From Tetragonia tetragonoides (taxonomy: Eukaryota > Streptophyta > Magnoliopsida > Caryophyllales > Aizoaceae): a stretch of DNA of 64,000 nucleotides. Position numbers and translations under genes: made by a program. Below the pieces are notes generated by a model. The model saw nothing but the letters and a program-made list of their open reading frames with translations. It did not search any database and had not been told where the DNA came from. Below, one piece after another: positions 43,501 through 56,120 of this stretch (its first letter is position 1; each line of letters starts with the position of its first letter). The stretch spans positions 10,297,001 to 10,361,000 of the forward strand of contig CM076151.1 in NCBI GenBank assembly GCA_038025085.1, in the 5' to 3' direction.

Positions 43501-46500
43501 CTCTTTTTTTTTTTTTTTTTTCCTGCTGTCCACCAATGATTGATCTTGTGTTTGCTTTCTTTTGGTGCTGTTTTAATTTTCTAGGGACTTGCGGTTGCAT
43601 AAATTGGTCTTTAAGGATGATTTTCTGCCTGATGGCACAGTAGTTGGGTACTATGTGCGTGGAAAGGTTAGCTTGCTGCGGATGATCCTTGTTGTTTTGT
43701 TATATATATATATACGCGTTGTATCTTTTCTGAGTTGTCGTCTCTTGTTGAGCAGAAGGTTCTGTCTGGACACAAGCAGGGTCTGGGCATTTTCTGTGAC
43801 TGCTGCAAGACAGAGGTATCTTTTCCCTTTTGGTTTACTGTTTACGTAGAAGGAGGTGTGGATACTTATTTTTCTGTTTGATTTACTGAACAGGTAAGCC
43901 CTTCACAGTTTGAGGCCCATGCTGGTCACTCTTCTCGTAGGAAACCGTGAGTAGTTGAAGCTTTCTGCTTGCTATTTTAGCTGGTTCAAGTGGAAATATA
44001 TTTTATTTGCAGTGCTTTGACTTGTGTGCTTAGTTTATGCATAGCCTGATGAAAGAGTAGAAAATATATCTTACTAACATTTATGTCTTCTGGCTAGAGC
44101 CGGCTGCTAATACACTTCACCATAGGGTTGCAATCTATAGACATCATGTTGGATTATTTTCTTTTACAGGAATGTTCATGTCATTGTCCTTGATGGAGCA
44201 GCTTAGCGTTTTAGTATCATAGCTGAAGCTAGTAGTGGAAATTGAGCTATTTTAGAGAACATATGGGTTAGACTTAGACATATTGTTTTTCTTATACTAG
44301 GGTAAGGCATTATTTAAGATTAACAGTAAAGTATTTTAACATTGATTTTCTATCATGCGCAGAGTCAATAGCCTAAATAGTTGGAAATAAAACAATTGAT
44401 GTTCAGTATTTGATTCTCTTACAGAATGGAGATGACATTACCTTGATTTTTTTTGTTAATAAGGTAAGGAGGCCCAACCTAGAAGGGGGAAGCTTGGTTT
44501 TAAAAAGCGCGCCTCAAGCGCGCTTAAGCGCGAGGCGAGGTAAGGCGATGACCTAATCGCCTCAGAGCACCCAAGGCGACGCGATTCCAGGAGGCGAGCT
44601 GAAGCGCACGCTTCAAGCCGCCTCGATCAAAGCGCCAGACGGTGCGCTTTTCTCGCTTCATGGACGATGGGTAGAGAAAGAGGGATGAGAGAGAGAAAGA
44701 GGTTTCGATCTGCACAAACTAAGGTGGATCTCCACTGCTGTCCTCAGATTCTTTCCATAAATCAACCCAATCAAAAAATTTGAGAACAAATCGAGACCCA
44801 AATTCAATTTAGGGTTTGATCTCAAAACCCTAGAACCTAGATCTGCGAATTGAAGAGCTGAGAGAAGAAGTTAAGAATGAAAGGTTAGGGCTTGTGATCG
44901 ACTTGGAGAGGCGAGCCCCTCGGCACGATCCCGGCGTGAGGTGCTCGGCTGCCGGCTGCCGGAGAGAGATTTTTTGTGCGATGGGCTGGCCGGAGACAGA
45001 TCTTCTCTCTTCTCTCTTCGTTCTTCTCTCTCTTCGTCTTCTCTCTCTTCGTTTTTTCTCGGTTCTCTCACTTCTCCTGGGCCCTTATTCTTTGCTCTAG
45101 AGATGCTGATGAGATGCGCGTGTCTTTTCTCTTTTGATTTTCCACGTGACCCATTTCTCAAGATTCCTTTATGCCATACAGCTGTCCCACACTCTCTCTT
45201 TATCTTTTACTGTACCAATGCAGTACTGTATATTGACCCACAAATTATTACTTTTCCCTCTTAAAATTTATAAATTGTCACTACCATTTATTAAAAAACA
45301 CATTTTCTGGTTTCCTTTTTAAGGAATATATTCAGAAAGTTAAATAAAATTTTAAAAAATGTTGTTTTAAGTAGAAAATATTATGTAAAAATATAGTTAA
45401 AAATTAAAATATGTATTTCAAGATGTTTGCCTCGCATACGTGCAGTAATACCAAATACCCATATCGTATTTCCTGTTAATCACTTAAATCTGTGCTCCTA
45501 CACCATCAAATGACTCACATATTTTAATTTTTATAATTTATGTCTATTTCTTATATTAAATTTGTAGAATAAATATAAAATAAATGATAAAAATTATTTA
45601 AAATGTGTTTTGTGAAGAAAAAAATGTGTAAAAATTAATTTATAAATTATAAAATTTATTTAAATGAAAATGCGCCTCGCATACGTGAGGCGTGCGCTTT
45701 CTCTTCGCGCTTCTCGCCTCGTCGCTTCGGCCCCCTTGCGCCTCGGTGCGCCTCGCGCTTTTTAAAACCAAGGGGGGAAGGAGGGATAAGTCCCTCACTA
45801 GGTGGGAGATGGGATTCGAACCCGGGCCATCCCGGAATTCTGGTGTGGTGTTTGCCATATTGGTTCCCACCTTAATCCCTGACATTACCTTGATATTATA
45901 ACTACTGTTCTTTCTCTTTCCTTGAAGTGACCTGCCTATGAGTGGTGGAGGGTCAAAATTAAAATGTGTGAAGACATAGTTGAAATAAGATGTCTTATGT
46001 TAATAATCACGCATCTCACCCAGTCAATTATGTTTTGCATGATAGGATATATCTCAACGTTGCAATATTACTATAAGGCATACTTCCTCCCTTGTGGATT
46101 CAAACTTGAGTGAAAATTTGATACCGTCCAAATATTATATCTTGAATTTCTGTGCTTTATCATGACTTCAATTTTCCTTTTTATGACAGCTACCTCAATA
46201 TATACACGTCAAATGGTACGTCCCTTCACGAGTTATCTCTCAATCTATCAAGAATACGCATGTCCTCAACGGATGAAAATGATGATCTTTGTAGTATCTG
46301 TTCTGATGTTGGGGATCTATTATGTTGTGACGGCTGCCCAAGGGCATTCCATAGAGGTGAGCCTTGGCATTTATGGTTGGTTGTGTAATAATGGGGAGGC
46401 TGAATGCTGTCTCAGTAATATATGAATTTACAGTAGTTTTATGCACTGATAACTGGAAGTAGTGAGCAGGGCCGTTTGAGAGGGGTAGGCAAGAGGTGCG

Positions 46501-49500
46501 ACCGCCTAGGGCCCATCGTTAAAACGGGCCCATAAACTTATGAGTTTATTTATATATTGACAGTTGCATTATAGAAACATGCGTGAATGTGTGGCTAGTG
46601 GTTTCCACTTTTCAGTGTTAATAAAAGAGTATTTTTATTTGTAGATATTTATACTTTTTTTTTATAAATTTATGGTTAATACTTAAACTTTAAGACAAGT
46701 TATTGATACCTTAGGGGCCCTTATTTTCATTTCGCCCTAGGGCCCCTTATTTTCATTTCGCCCTAGGGCCCCTAAAATGTCTGGAACGGTAGTGAGGTTA
46801 AGAGAATGTGTAGGAAGTGGTAAGAACTCGAACAAACAGGCTGATAAATTCTTTGTAAAATAGTGCTAACTGCTAAGTTGTAAACTATGTTAGGTTGGCA
46901 AATGTCATCTTATGATTCAGTATTCCTCTTTATGTTTGTGTATAACAATTGGAATAGTGATTGGTTAATTATAATTTGTATCTGTGAACTTCATAATTTG
47001 TAATTTTTTAAGCTCAGTGATTTGAGAGAAAAATTAGCGAAGTGGCTCTCTTTCTTTCTTTGCCTGTCTATCTTTCTGTCTCTCCCTTGTGAATATTTTC
47101 TATTGCTATTGGCCTTTGTCCTCGTCCTTCATTAATTATCAAAAAGTAAATGATGTAATAAACTTGGAATTTAAAAAGTGTGGATTTCTGTTATGAAAGC
47201 TCCTTCCTTTTTGATCTTAATCTTTTTGCTCTTTTCTTCGTATCATCCATGTCCCTTCCCCCCCCCTCTTCCATTTTGTTTATATATCAGTATCTATCTC
47301 AGAGGCAAGGTGGTGGTTCAATAGTTATATACAGCCACATTTTCGTTTATTTTATGTGTTTTCCTCTTTGATCTATATTGTCATTATCGTATAACTGGGC
47401 AAGATTGATTTTTTTTTCCCCTTGAAATCATTTGGGAGAGTTTGTGATTTTAAATTCTACGATGATTAAGTTGTAGTACATCAGTCTATAGTAGTATCCC
47501 TGTGGTCAATTGTGTTAATCAGTTATCTGCATATTATTCCATAATGAAATTTCATTTTTCCTGTGATTGTTTTAGTTGGACATTGAGAAGGTGTACAATA
47601 GAAAATGGGGAAAGGGGCATGGAAGTTGAATGAATATTCTGAAACATATACATTACGTGGAAGCTATATCACTATTTCATCTGAATGTGGAAGAACATGT
47701 TGTACCACCAACATCTGTGTAACATATATTTGGAAACATAGAAGGAGCTAGTTTTATTTACAGGATTACAAGCTGAAAGGATCTATATATATTTTTATGG
47801 GGAAAGGCTCACAAACAAATTCCGTTCAAATATAAAGGGCATTAGATTGATATCAAACGCTCTAAGACTGCTTTTTTTTAGCTAAGGACTACCAATTAGG
47901 TGAATTACCCCAGTTTCAAGCTAAACCCAATTGTCAGCTGTTAGTTCTTCCAATCTAATGGCTCACATTAGTTGATTGTTTCTACCCTTTATCCTAAGGG
48001 CTTTGCACAGGAGCCAACATCATATGTTATGTTTTTAAATGCCGTAACTTGTGCAAAGCTTGGCGTGAAAAACTTATAAAAATTTGTGGACAGACCGTTG
48101 AAGTTGTTTCATATATTTGTTTCTGAAAGTAGGCATTAAGACTAAAGAAGCTGGTTTGGAGGTAGGAAAATGTGGCCTGACCTATACCCATCATAGAGAT
48201 CATCGAAGTTGCTTCTGTTATCAGTTACCTTTACTTTTAGCTTCAGATTCGGTTGGATATGGCAAATTTTGTACCGTCGCCCCCGGGTATGGCTCAACAT
48301 CGGGAACCTTGGATAATCTTATCATTTTATTGTGTGTTTGAACCACAAAGTTGCTTAGGCTTGATCTTTATCAAATCACTCTGTAAAAAAATGTAAATGG
48401 TGGACTAGGGATGTTGTGTATTGTTTTTTCCATGTTCATTTACGACTACAATCTTCAGTATTTTTTTCCAAGATATTCTATATTTGCTAACTGGTGCATC
48501 TTTACTTCATGATAACAGAATGCTTATCTCTACCAGGCATTCCACAGGGTAAGTGGTACTGTAGTTACTGTGAGGGTATGTTCCAGAAGGAAAAATCTGC
48601 TGAGCACAATTGTAATGCAATAGCTGCTGGTCGGGTCCCTGGAATTGACCCAATAGAGCAGATCACTAATCGCTGCATCCGGATTGTGAAAACTTTTGAT
48701 ACTCTGGATGGTATATGCTGTGCATTATGCAGGTAACATATTTTGCTTGAGATTGTGGTATGTAGTAGTGTAGAATGAATCATTAGTAGATTCATGTAGT
48801 AATTTAGATCTGTAGAGATGCATTTTTATATGAACTTTTTTATTTGTTATACCCAGAGCTCATGATTTTTGCACGTCGGGATTTGGACCTCGGACAGTCA
48901 TAATATGCGATCAGGTATATGTTTATAATCGTATGTTTGTTTTATCAGTTAACAAATTAGGGCTCTTGACTAATGAGTGTGCCTTGCAGTGTGAAAAAGA
49001 GTATCACGTGGGCTGTCTGAGGGATCACAAGATGCATTATTTGAAGGTTTGACTGATGCCCTTTCTTCTTCTCTAATAGTGACGCTTCGAACGCTTATAA
49101 TATACTGTTGGAAAATATCCTCAGCTTAAAATGTCTTCAATGGTTTTTCTTGCAGGAGTTGCCCGAAGGAGATTGGCTATGTACCTCTCATTGTGAAAGG
49201 ATCCATTCTACTCTCAGGGAGTTGGTAGAGTGTGGTGAGCAGAAGCTGCCACAATATCTTGTTGATTTTATTAAGAAAAAGCACATGGAGAAAGGTGTGG
49301 ATAGCGATGGTTTCAATATGACATGGAGGGTTTTTAACCGGAGAATGTCGTGTCATGATGAGATAAGATCATTGCTTTCGAAGGCTGTTTCTGTCTTTCA
49401 TGTGAGTATTGTCTTCTTTCTTCTCCTTCTGTTCCCCGCCCCCACCCCACCCAAAAGTAAGAAATAAGAAGAAGAAGAAACATATTTAACCCTCTTATCT

Positions 49501-51440
49501 CAGTTCCTTTTCCCCTCTCTGTCCTCCGTAGACTGGATACGCACCAATGTGATAAGTGTGCTGCATTCGTTGCTTATGCTGATTTGATGTCTAACCAATA
49601 ACCATACATCATTGGTTTCTCCATTAGTTAATTCTCATGTTGATTAAATTTCTAAAGTATATAGAGTTGGGACTGGAAAATTAAAGTCTGGTGTTTTAGC
49701 TTGAGTTATGTTATTGATTTGCCGTTATCTATAGATGGGTTTCATGTGATGGTAACTGTGTAGTGTGTAGGACATTATTGCGAATAACGACCCCTGCTGA
49801 TTTACCGGTCAAACTTTTTTTTTCTCTAAACAATCTGCGTCACTTGAAGAAACTGGAGTCCTCTGGCCTGTAATGATAATTACCCTGAATGGCTTCTGTT
49901 CAAGAATTATTCTCTAGGATGTGTCTGAGTGTAACCTTCTATTTTGATGTGATGTGATGGTTGAGTTGTGAACTAATTTTTCTATGGAACAGTTGGTGAT
50001 AACAAAAATTTTCTCTGTCGTTTGTTTTTGTATCTTTACTTTGCATGGTAACTTTCTGAAATTAATGCATGCAAATTTAGCAAACTGCACGGATTCTATA
50101 GGTGTTCATCAGTTTATTACATTTGCATGTGTAGTCTTCCTTTTTATGTGTGCGCATGTCTATCAGTATGTCTTCGACACAATCCCTTCCCAGCTGAAAA
50201 AAGAAAGGAAAAAAAAGATAAAAAGAAGGAATGAAGGAAGGAGGTCAACTATTGTTTTATCTCTTTTTTAGTTTTTGGTGCTATCAAATCTTTGTACTAC
50301 TTTCTGCTCGTTCTATTTAACCCTTATTGATGTCTTTACATTTATGTTCTAGGAGCAATTTGATCCAATTTGCTTTGGTGATTTGGACCAAGATCTCATC
50401 CCGCACATGGTCTATGGGTGAGTAATGTTGTTTTGCTCACAGCCAGTAACACTCATTTTCCCAAACTTTACACATTTAAACTTTTGTTGTTGCAGGAGGG
50501 ATTTGAAAGAAATGGAATTTGGCGGCATGTTTTGTGCAGTGTTAAATGTGAAGTGAGGATCTTCCTTGTCTTGTTTTTCTCTTTGATGTTTTTCTCTCAG
50601 TTTCTTTCTCACAGGTTAATTTGCCTTTCCCTGCAGCTCAACAATTGTCTCAGCTGGTGTTTTTCGGGTATTTGGGAATGATGTCGCTGAAATTCCTCTA
50701 GTTGCAACGAGCAAGGATTGTGAAGGGAAGGTGAGTGTAGTTTAGTTAGCAATCCTTCAAATGCTGAGCATTTCTTCGTTTAGTTCTTCTCTATCTCCGG
50801 CTTTCACTTGTATGGAAGGTTAGGATTTGGATAGTTTTTCTGTAGGGATCACTGACACTTTAAACATCCAAGAGTCTTCATAATGGCAAACTTTGCTGTC
50901 GGTTATGGATTTTGAAGGTCTTACAAATGTGATTAAGTTTCCTGTTTCCATGTGATGGCTTCTTAAGGCATAAAATTTTGCCGAGGGACAAGGCAGAAAG
51001 AGAAATATGATCTGTTTCCTTCTCTAGGGGGAGGGGGTTGGGGTTAAACTATATGAGAGCGTTATAATGATGATTTATCGTATCTGTATTAGTGATTAAC
51101 AGTTTCTATTGTCAATCTCTGTAGGGTTACTTCCATTGTCTGTATTCTTGTATTGAGGGATTGCTCGGAGATCTGGGTGTTAAGAATATTTTGTTGCCAG
51201 CTGCTGAAGAGGTAACATCTTTTTGGACAACCAGATTCGGTTTCATCAAGAGCACTGAAGAGGAGGTATGTCTTTGTAAAGGTCCATTAGTTGCTCCACC
51301 TGCTCTGGGTCCTGACATTTTTGTTAATTACTTGTAATTTCTCTATTTTACAGTTCAAGGAGTTGAGAAAGAATCATGCTCTGATGACTTTTGAGGGGAC
51401 AACCATGCTTTATAAGCCAATTCCGAAGTCTAGAACTTGA
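40593..51440 (+). CDS. PHD finger / TPL-binding / acyltransferase protein (IDM1-like)
   Basis: Eighteen exons: 40593-41108, 41395-41478, 41758-41977, 42067-42175, 43391-43465, 43585-43666, 43756-43815, 43894-43946, 46190-46356, 48519-48732, 48857-48914, 48990-49046, 49156-49401, 50353-50417, 50496-50552, 50637-50730, 51125-51265, 51354-51440. All introns are GT...AG and the sum is exactly 795 codons (794 residues). Residues 1-150 are acidic and disordered. About 152-240 ([15 protein letters not shown]...) and 336-420 ([14 protein letters not shown]...GIFCDCC) are two TPL-binding/Tify-like segments. Residues 434-473 form a C4HC3 PHD finger (CSIC, CCDGC, FHREC, CSYC). 523-580 is a second PHD-like module. 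689-790 is the GNAT-like C-terminus ([21 protein letters not shown]). The architecture is that of Arabidopsis IDM1/ROS4 relatives, nuclear chromatin regulators. Histone acetylation by this copy is inferred, not shown. Confidence 0.93.
44493..45772. mobile_element. Non-autonomous hAT element 4, in PHD gene intron 8
   Basis: Perfect 19-base termini CTTGGTTTTAAAAAGCGCG face each other. An exact 8-base duplication, GGGGGAAG, flanks the element (44485-44492 and 45773-45780). It is 1280 bases. Both ends are packed with GCGCCTC/GAGGCGC words in both orientations. The interior (44700-45250) has CT-rich, promoter-like and R/S-rich open-frame sequence on the minus strand, without recognisable transposase. 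It was inserted into a SINE-like sequence, whose halves lie on either side. Confidence 0.9.
45781..45890 (-). mobile_element. SINE-like half split by the hAT element
   Basis: On the minus strand GGCCCGGGTTCGAATCCCAT contains an excellent polymerase III B box (GGTTCGAATCC). It is followed by CTCCCACCTAGTGAGGGACT, and then by the hAT boundary. The continuation is on the other side, at about 44457-44484 (CTTCTAGGTTGGGCCTCCTT). The family is not identified and the outer ends are not defined. Confidence 0.5.
46721..46772. repeat. 26-bp tandem repeat in PHD gene intron 9
   Basis: TTATTTTCATTTCGCCCTAG plus GGCCCC occurs twice without a difference (46721-46746 and 46747-46772). It lies in a stretch (about 46469-46800) rich in GGGCCC words that looks like a worn transposon. 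Confidence 0.85.
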
Positions 51441-51900
51441 GTTTCAGGCACAAACTTAACGTTTGAGAGTTATGTTTGCTGGCGCGTCTCTGTGTAATGT
51501 GTACAGAAATTTTTGGACCTTTTTTACAGTCAGGAGCAATGTTTTTTACCTTTTGTATAAAAAATGTGGGGGGGGGGGGGAAGAGGAGGGTTTTTGCTTC
51601 TTTTTGCAGTTGGGTGTATACAGAATTGAAGGTGTGTCTTTGGTGATGACCAGTAAATTTTGAAAGAATAATATACGCCTTATTTGAAGGCATATATAGT
51701 TTTATCTTTTTGTTCAGTTGGCACCCTAAGGTAACTTTCAGCATCGTTTGGGATTTCCAATTTGTTACATTCGATCAAATTTTGTTTGTTGAGTGTCGAT
51801 CAAATTTTTTTGTTGAGTTCAGAGATTGTCATGTCCTAACTCAAACTTCGATAAAATTTTTTGGAGAAGTTGTTGACGTTCGATGTATATGAATTTTGGG

Positions 51901-52173
51901 TTTTTTTTTTCTCGTTAAAAAGTGCAAGTGAATGGCGACCGAGGCACCTCCTGCTACATCATGTTCGGACTTTTGTGTTTAACAACGAACATATCAGACT
52001 AAGTGAACAACCAGCGCAAGCACTGGCCCCGTCAATGTAGCACCAACAAGGGGCTAGTATAGTTCCTAGAAGTCAGCAGACACAAGGCATGGGGGGGTGG
52101 GAATTTGAACCCATGACTTTGCTTAAAACCACTTGGAAGTAAGTTTGGAACCACTAGACCACCACCCTTGTTG
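51901..52173 (-). mobile_element. tRNA-derived SINE, copy 1
   Basis: On the minus strand it starts CCAACAAGGGTGGTGGTCTA (A box TGGTCTAGTGG). It continues through GGGTTCAAATTCCC (B box) to ACTATACTAGCCCCTTGTTG, CGCTGGTTGTTCACTTAGTC and CATGATGTAGCAGGAGGTGC. It ends in an A-rich tail (the T run at 51901-51911). Copy 2 at 56121-56400 has the same blocks in the other orientation. I could not define a clear target-site duplication for this older copy. Confidence 0.85.
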
Positions 52174-52514
52174 GGATACGTGATGCTTTTAGTGAAGAAA
52201 TTCTATTGCTAATAATCACTGGAAAAGATGAATGAAAGGCTAAATTTTGTAAGATTGAAATATGGCTGTAAGTACATTTCAAAAGTATTGTTTATCCAAT
52301 ATACTAAAAAAGATTTGCGATGATCAAAAAATTAAAATTTGGGGAACTCGAAAAGATTTGCAATTAGTTATTGATGCTTTCTTTAATGAAGAAACATGTT
52401 TCTACATACGTAGATTTAGTTATGGCTTGCGAGGTGTGAGTATGAGGTGAAAATCTCATATATAATTTCGGAATAGTAATTATTAGTAATCTTCTCATGA
52501 TCATGATTATTTAA

Positions 52515-52808
52515 GAGGCTGTTTGGTTGGGGATAATGATTAAGTGAGTAATGGAATAAATTTTTAGGCTAAAATAGCAATGTCAAGTGATGATGAGGGT
52601 AATGTTTATGGAGGGGTAATAGAGAAAAGGAAGGAAAATGGGGGAATCTCATTACCGTAGAGAGAGGTGAGTTTCTATTATCCCTCAAATGAGGGTAACC
52701 ATTACCTGCTTCTCTTAAAATTTAACCCCCACTACCTCACATACCTTCCTTTTAGCCTAAAAATCCATTTCATTACCCCCTTAATCATTACCCCGACCAA
52801 ACGGCCCC
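52515..52808. mobile_element. Tourist-like (PIF/Harbinger) MITE
   Basis: It begins GAGGCTGTTTGGTTGGGG; the complement of its end begins GGGGCCGTTTGGTCGGGG. Both continue TAATGATTAAG and share TTTTTAGGCTAAAA further in. TAA is duplicated at 52512-52514 and 52809-52811. It is 294 bases and noncoding. Confidence 0.85.
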
Positions 52809-53901
52809 TAAAATGTTTATGTACAGTTGATATAGTTGTGGTACAAGCGAAGTATAGTTTTTGGGATGGAATTTGTGGCGGCAACCTGTGTTTATAGTTT
52901 TTAGTATTTCTTCTCTAGCAGAATGCAAGAGATTGCCTTTTGATTTAACAGAAGCATTACTTACATACTAGCGGGTTATCAAACCAAATATCTGGTGTGT
53001 AAAGTTCAGTTTATTTTATGTTGCTTCCTATTTAAATCTACTAGTTTTTCACTATTTGTAATCATATGTTCCTTCTACAGACACACAAGTATCAACTATA
53101 AAGTTATTAGATAGGGTTTCGATACCAAGTATGAAGTTTAGGATTTACAAGTGACAACTTCCTTTTTCAAAATTAACCTTTCTAATATTTCATTAAATCA
53201 TTTCAATAATGAATTTTATTTATTTTTATTTTTTTATAGGCAAGATGTTGGGTTCTTTGTCCCAATACATTAGGGAGAGGTGTCCAAAAGGCCGTAAGAT
53301 AAATACTATACTTAATCCTCAAATTAAAAGAATGAGTTCTTTCTCTCAAAAAAAAGAAAGGAATGAGTTCTGAACCCATTATAAGAGATTTACTAACTAG
53401 GCTCTCGACAAAATTTCATGTGCTCTAATGTGTAGCTACATCCGGCTCAAATACAAGTGGAAGCCCAACCCTATTATTCTGAAATGAAACCCAAACTCAT
53501 TTCTGTACACACTTAGCAAAGTACTTTCGAAAATACGGTTTAATTTCAGATCTACCAACTTTTACCCTCAATAAAAATTAATCTTATCAAAAACCATCCA
53601 CTCCAAATTCTCCATACATTTCGAATTCCACGTCATCATCATTAAATCCAACGGTCATAAACTCATAAAATTCCCCCAAATCATAGGCGGGCAACGTCAG
53701 ATTTCAAATTTCAAATTCGAAAAATAAAATAAAGCAACCACCAAAAAACCTCCCACTTCTCGTAAATTCCTTTTTTCTCTTTTTTAAATACCCCCCACAA
53801 ATATATCCTTTTCCGCTCTCCCCTCGATATTCGCCTCCAAACCCCACCACCCCTCTTCATTTCAGTATTTCACCATCACTCTCCTCTTTCTCTCTCATCC
53901 G

Positions 53902-53904
<3 letters not shown>

Positions 53905-53938
<34 letters not shown>
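53905..53938 (+). repeat. (CT)n microsatellite in CKS1 leader
   Basis: Seventeen or so CT units just upstream of a probable 5'-UTR splice donor. CT runs are common in plant leaders near transcription starts. Confidence 0.9.
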
Positions 53939-53940
<2 letters not shown>

Positions 53941-54177
53941 AACAGGTATATATTCCCCCTCTCTCTATATCTCTGTATGTATATCAAATTTATCAGCCAA
54001 ATGAACGAATTTTGATACTTGATTATCTTTTTATTAGCCGTTATTTGTTTCTGATTGTTATTGATTACTATTTCGATTGATTTTAATTTTGGTGACTTCT
54101 TGGTTGTTTTGATCTGATGAAACCCTAGCAGGAACTTTCTGGAAAGTTGTAGCATCTAGTTATTAGAAGAACTACAA

Positions 54178-55178
54178 ATGGGTCAGATCCAGTATTCGGA
54201 AAAGTACTTTGATGACAATTATGAGTACAGGTAACTCTCTCACTGTTTATTCAAATTATTTGATTTTGTGATTTTGGGTATTGAATTGGATTATGAAATT
54301 GAGTTTTGTTTGAAATTCGGAAATTTCAGGCATGTTGTTCTTCCACCTGAAGTCGCTAAACTTCTTCCCAAGAACCGCCTTCTCTCTGAGGTTAGTTTTT
54401 CACGAAATATTGTTTCAGTTTTCAGTAAATTTTCAAATTGGGTTTTGAATTGGAAAATTAGCTAATTTTATACTATATGATTGATGGTTTGTTGATATTT
54501 TAATAAATATGCAATATGTGACTCAAGTGTTGGATCTCAAATTCTCAATATGAACTTCAATTGATTGCTTTTATGATCTGTGTGTCTCAAATGGATAATT
54601 GGTTGCTGTATTATGAACTTGGGTTGTTTGTTTATCTCTAAAGTGGTGAGAAAATTGATTGTGAGAAATGGAGGGATTAATCAGTACTAGTATTTTTGAA
54701 GACTGAAAATGACATTTCAATGGTTCTTGTGCAATTCCATAAATTTTATGTTGATTTTTCTGCAATATCAGCTGCATAAATACCCATATATCCCAATGGT
54801 TGATCAAGTGTCATTTGTATGCATTGGCTGTGATATGAAGAGTCAGAACAAGATAGCCATAAGTTAATAACAAAAACAAGAGATGATATGCAATTTTGCG
54901 GCCAATTATCATTTGCATAACAATCAGGCTATCTAAATTCAGTTGTATGTTCATTCAACTGTTGCAAACTTTTCCTATGTGTCGGTACTCGGTAGTGAGT
55001 TAATATGTGGGTAACTGGTGTTTTCCAGAACGAGTGGCGGGCAATTGGAGTGCAGCAGAGCCGTGGTTGGGTGCACTACGCCATCCACCGCCCTGAGCCA
55101 CACATCATGCTGTTCAGGAGGCCACTCAATTTCCAGCAGCAACAGGAGAACCAAGCTCAAAGCATCATGGCTAAGTGA
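54178..55178 (+). CDS. CKS1: Cyclin-dependent kinase regulatory subunit CKS1
   Basis: Three exons, 54178-54230, 54330-54390 and 55029-55178 (TGA), give 87 residues in frame. The protein starts [20 protein letters not shown]. It contains [20 protein letters not shown], then [20 protein letters not shown], the conserved core of CKS/Suc1 proteins. It ends with a Gln-rich tail ([11 protein letters not shown]), as plant CKS1 does. CKS proteins bind CDK catalytic subunits through the C-lobe and recognise phosphothreonine on CDK substrates. They thereby drive multisite phosphorylation in cell-cycle transitions. The His-x-Pro-Glu-Pro-His hinge that controls beta-strand exchange is intact (HRPEPH). 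Length and splice pattern are as expected for plants. Confidence 0.97.
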
Positions 55179-56120
55179 AAGAAAGCTAATAATAGTGTTG
55201 TAGTTGTAGATCATTTCTAAAACTCTAGAAATGAGATCAAGTATCACTACTCACTGTGGTGAACAGACCATCTGGCATCTAGTTTGTGTCTAAACAAATT
55301 AGATATTATGAACTTGGTGGTATTCTACTGTAATTCTCTTGTTTGAGAATGATATATGCTAGCTAGTTGCTGTTTGCCTTTACTTCTTTGGCTTTATTCT
55401 GATATGAATGCTTTTTTAATGGTTAGGTATTGATCAAATATAGTAGCATTTTCTTGTATTTGTGCAAAATGTGACTTTCATTTCTTTTATGACTGGAGAT
55501 CACAAGTTTTTTTGGATGATGGATGTATTGTTTAGCTCTTCTGCTTCATGTTTATCATCGACCAGTCAAGTGGACTGCTGTTAATTGTGATGAGGTGTGG
55601 CAGGGATGAGGGTTCCATATAAATCTTTGATCTTATTTGTAGGTGTTGGTTTCAGATCAAAGGTAATTTGGTTCAGATCAGTCTGATCTTTGATCTATTT
55701 TAGGTAATTAGGTTCAGATTGAAGGTGCATTTGGTGATTGTGTATGAACTTTTCACTTAATCAACTGTGGTTGAAACTTGAAAACTAATTTGGCTGCATG
55801 ACCACTATTTGACAGTGACTACGATTTTGCCAAAGCAACGATCGCATTTTCCTAGCCAATAGTTCTATAGGAGTGATTATTGTCATGGCAAAATCGCTCT
55901 CCGAAAAATAGTCCTCACTAGTCCACTCCCTGTAGTCGAGCACCCATCTTCTGTACAACTGTTAGATTTGATCATTGTTAGTTAGCCCATTGAAGAATAA
56001 AACATAGCCCATTTCAAACCAAGAAAACTTTTACCAAACTTTAACTAGTAGGTACTAGGTACTACGTAGTAGTTTAAAGATTATACAACAAGAGCTACAT
56101 ATATAACTACACCGTTCATA
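55179..56120. other. CKS1 3' UTR and spacer
   Basis: AT-rich noncoding DNA. Partial repeats of GGTTCAGATCA/GATCTTTGATC lie at 55630-55720. The left copy of a SINE target-site duplication (56107-56120) ends the stretch. No gene. Confidence 0.55.

Larger units (their letters stand above)
51441..54177. other. Spacer between the PHD gene and CKS1
   Basis: The 3' UTR of the PHD gene runs to perhaps 51700. A minus-strand SINE (51901-52173), a Tourist-like MITE (52515-52808) and the CKS1 promoter follow. The CKS1 leader contains a CT microsatellite (53905-53938). CAACAG|GTATAT at 53945 and an AG at 54131 would fit a short 5'-UTR intron. The open frame at 52262-52450 is unrecognised and unsupported. 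Confidence 0.6.

Noticed and set aside
44871..45161. Arg/Ser/Glu-rich minus-strand frame resembling an SR protein
   Set aside because: It comes from CT-rich DNA inside the hAT element; the residue pattern simply follows the repeat.
50181..50270. Lys/Arg-rich continuation within intron 13 of the PHD gene
   Set aside because: The preceding donor at 49402 and acceptor at 50352 give a clean splice that keeps the frame; the stretch is an A/G-rich intron.
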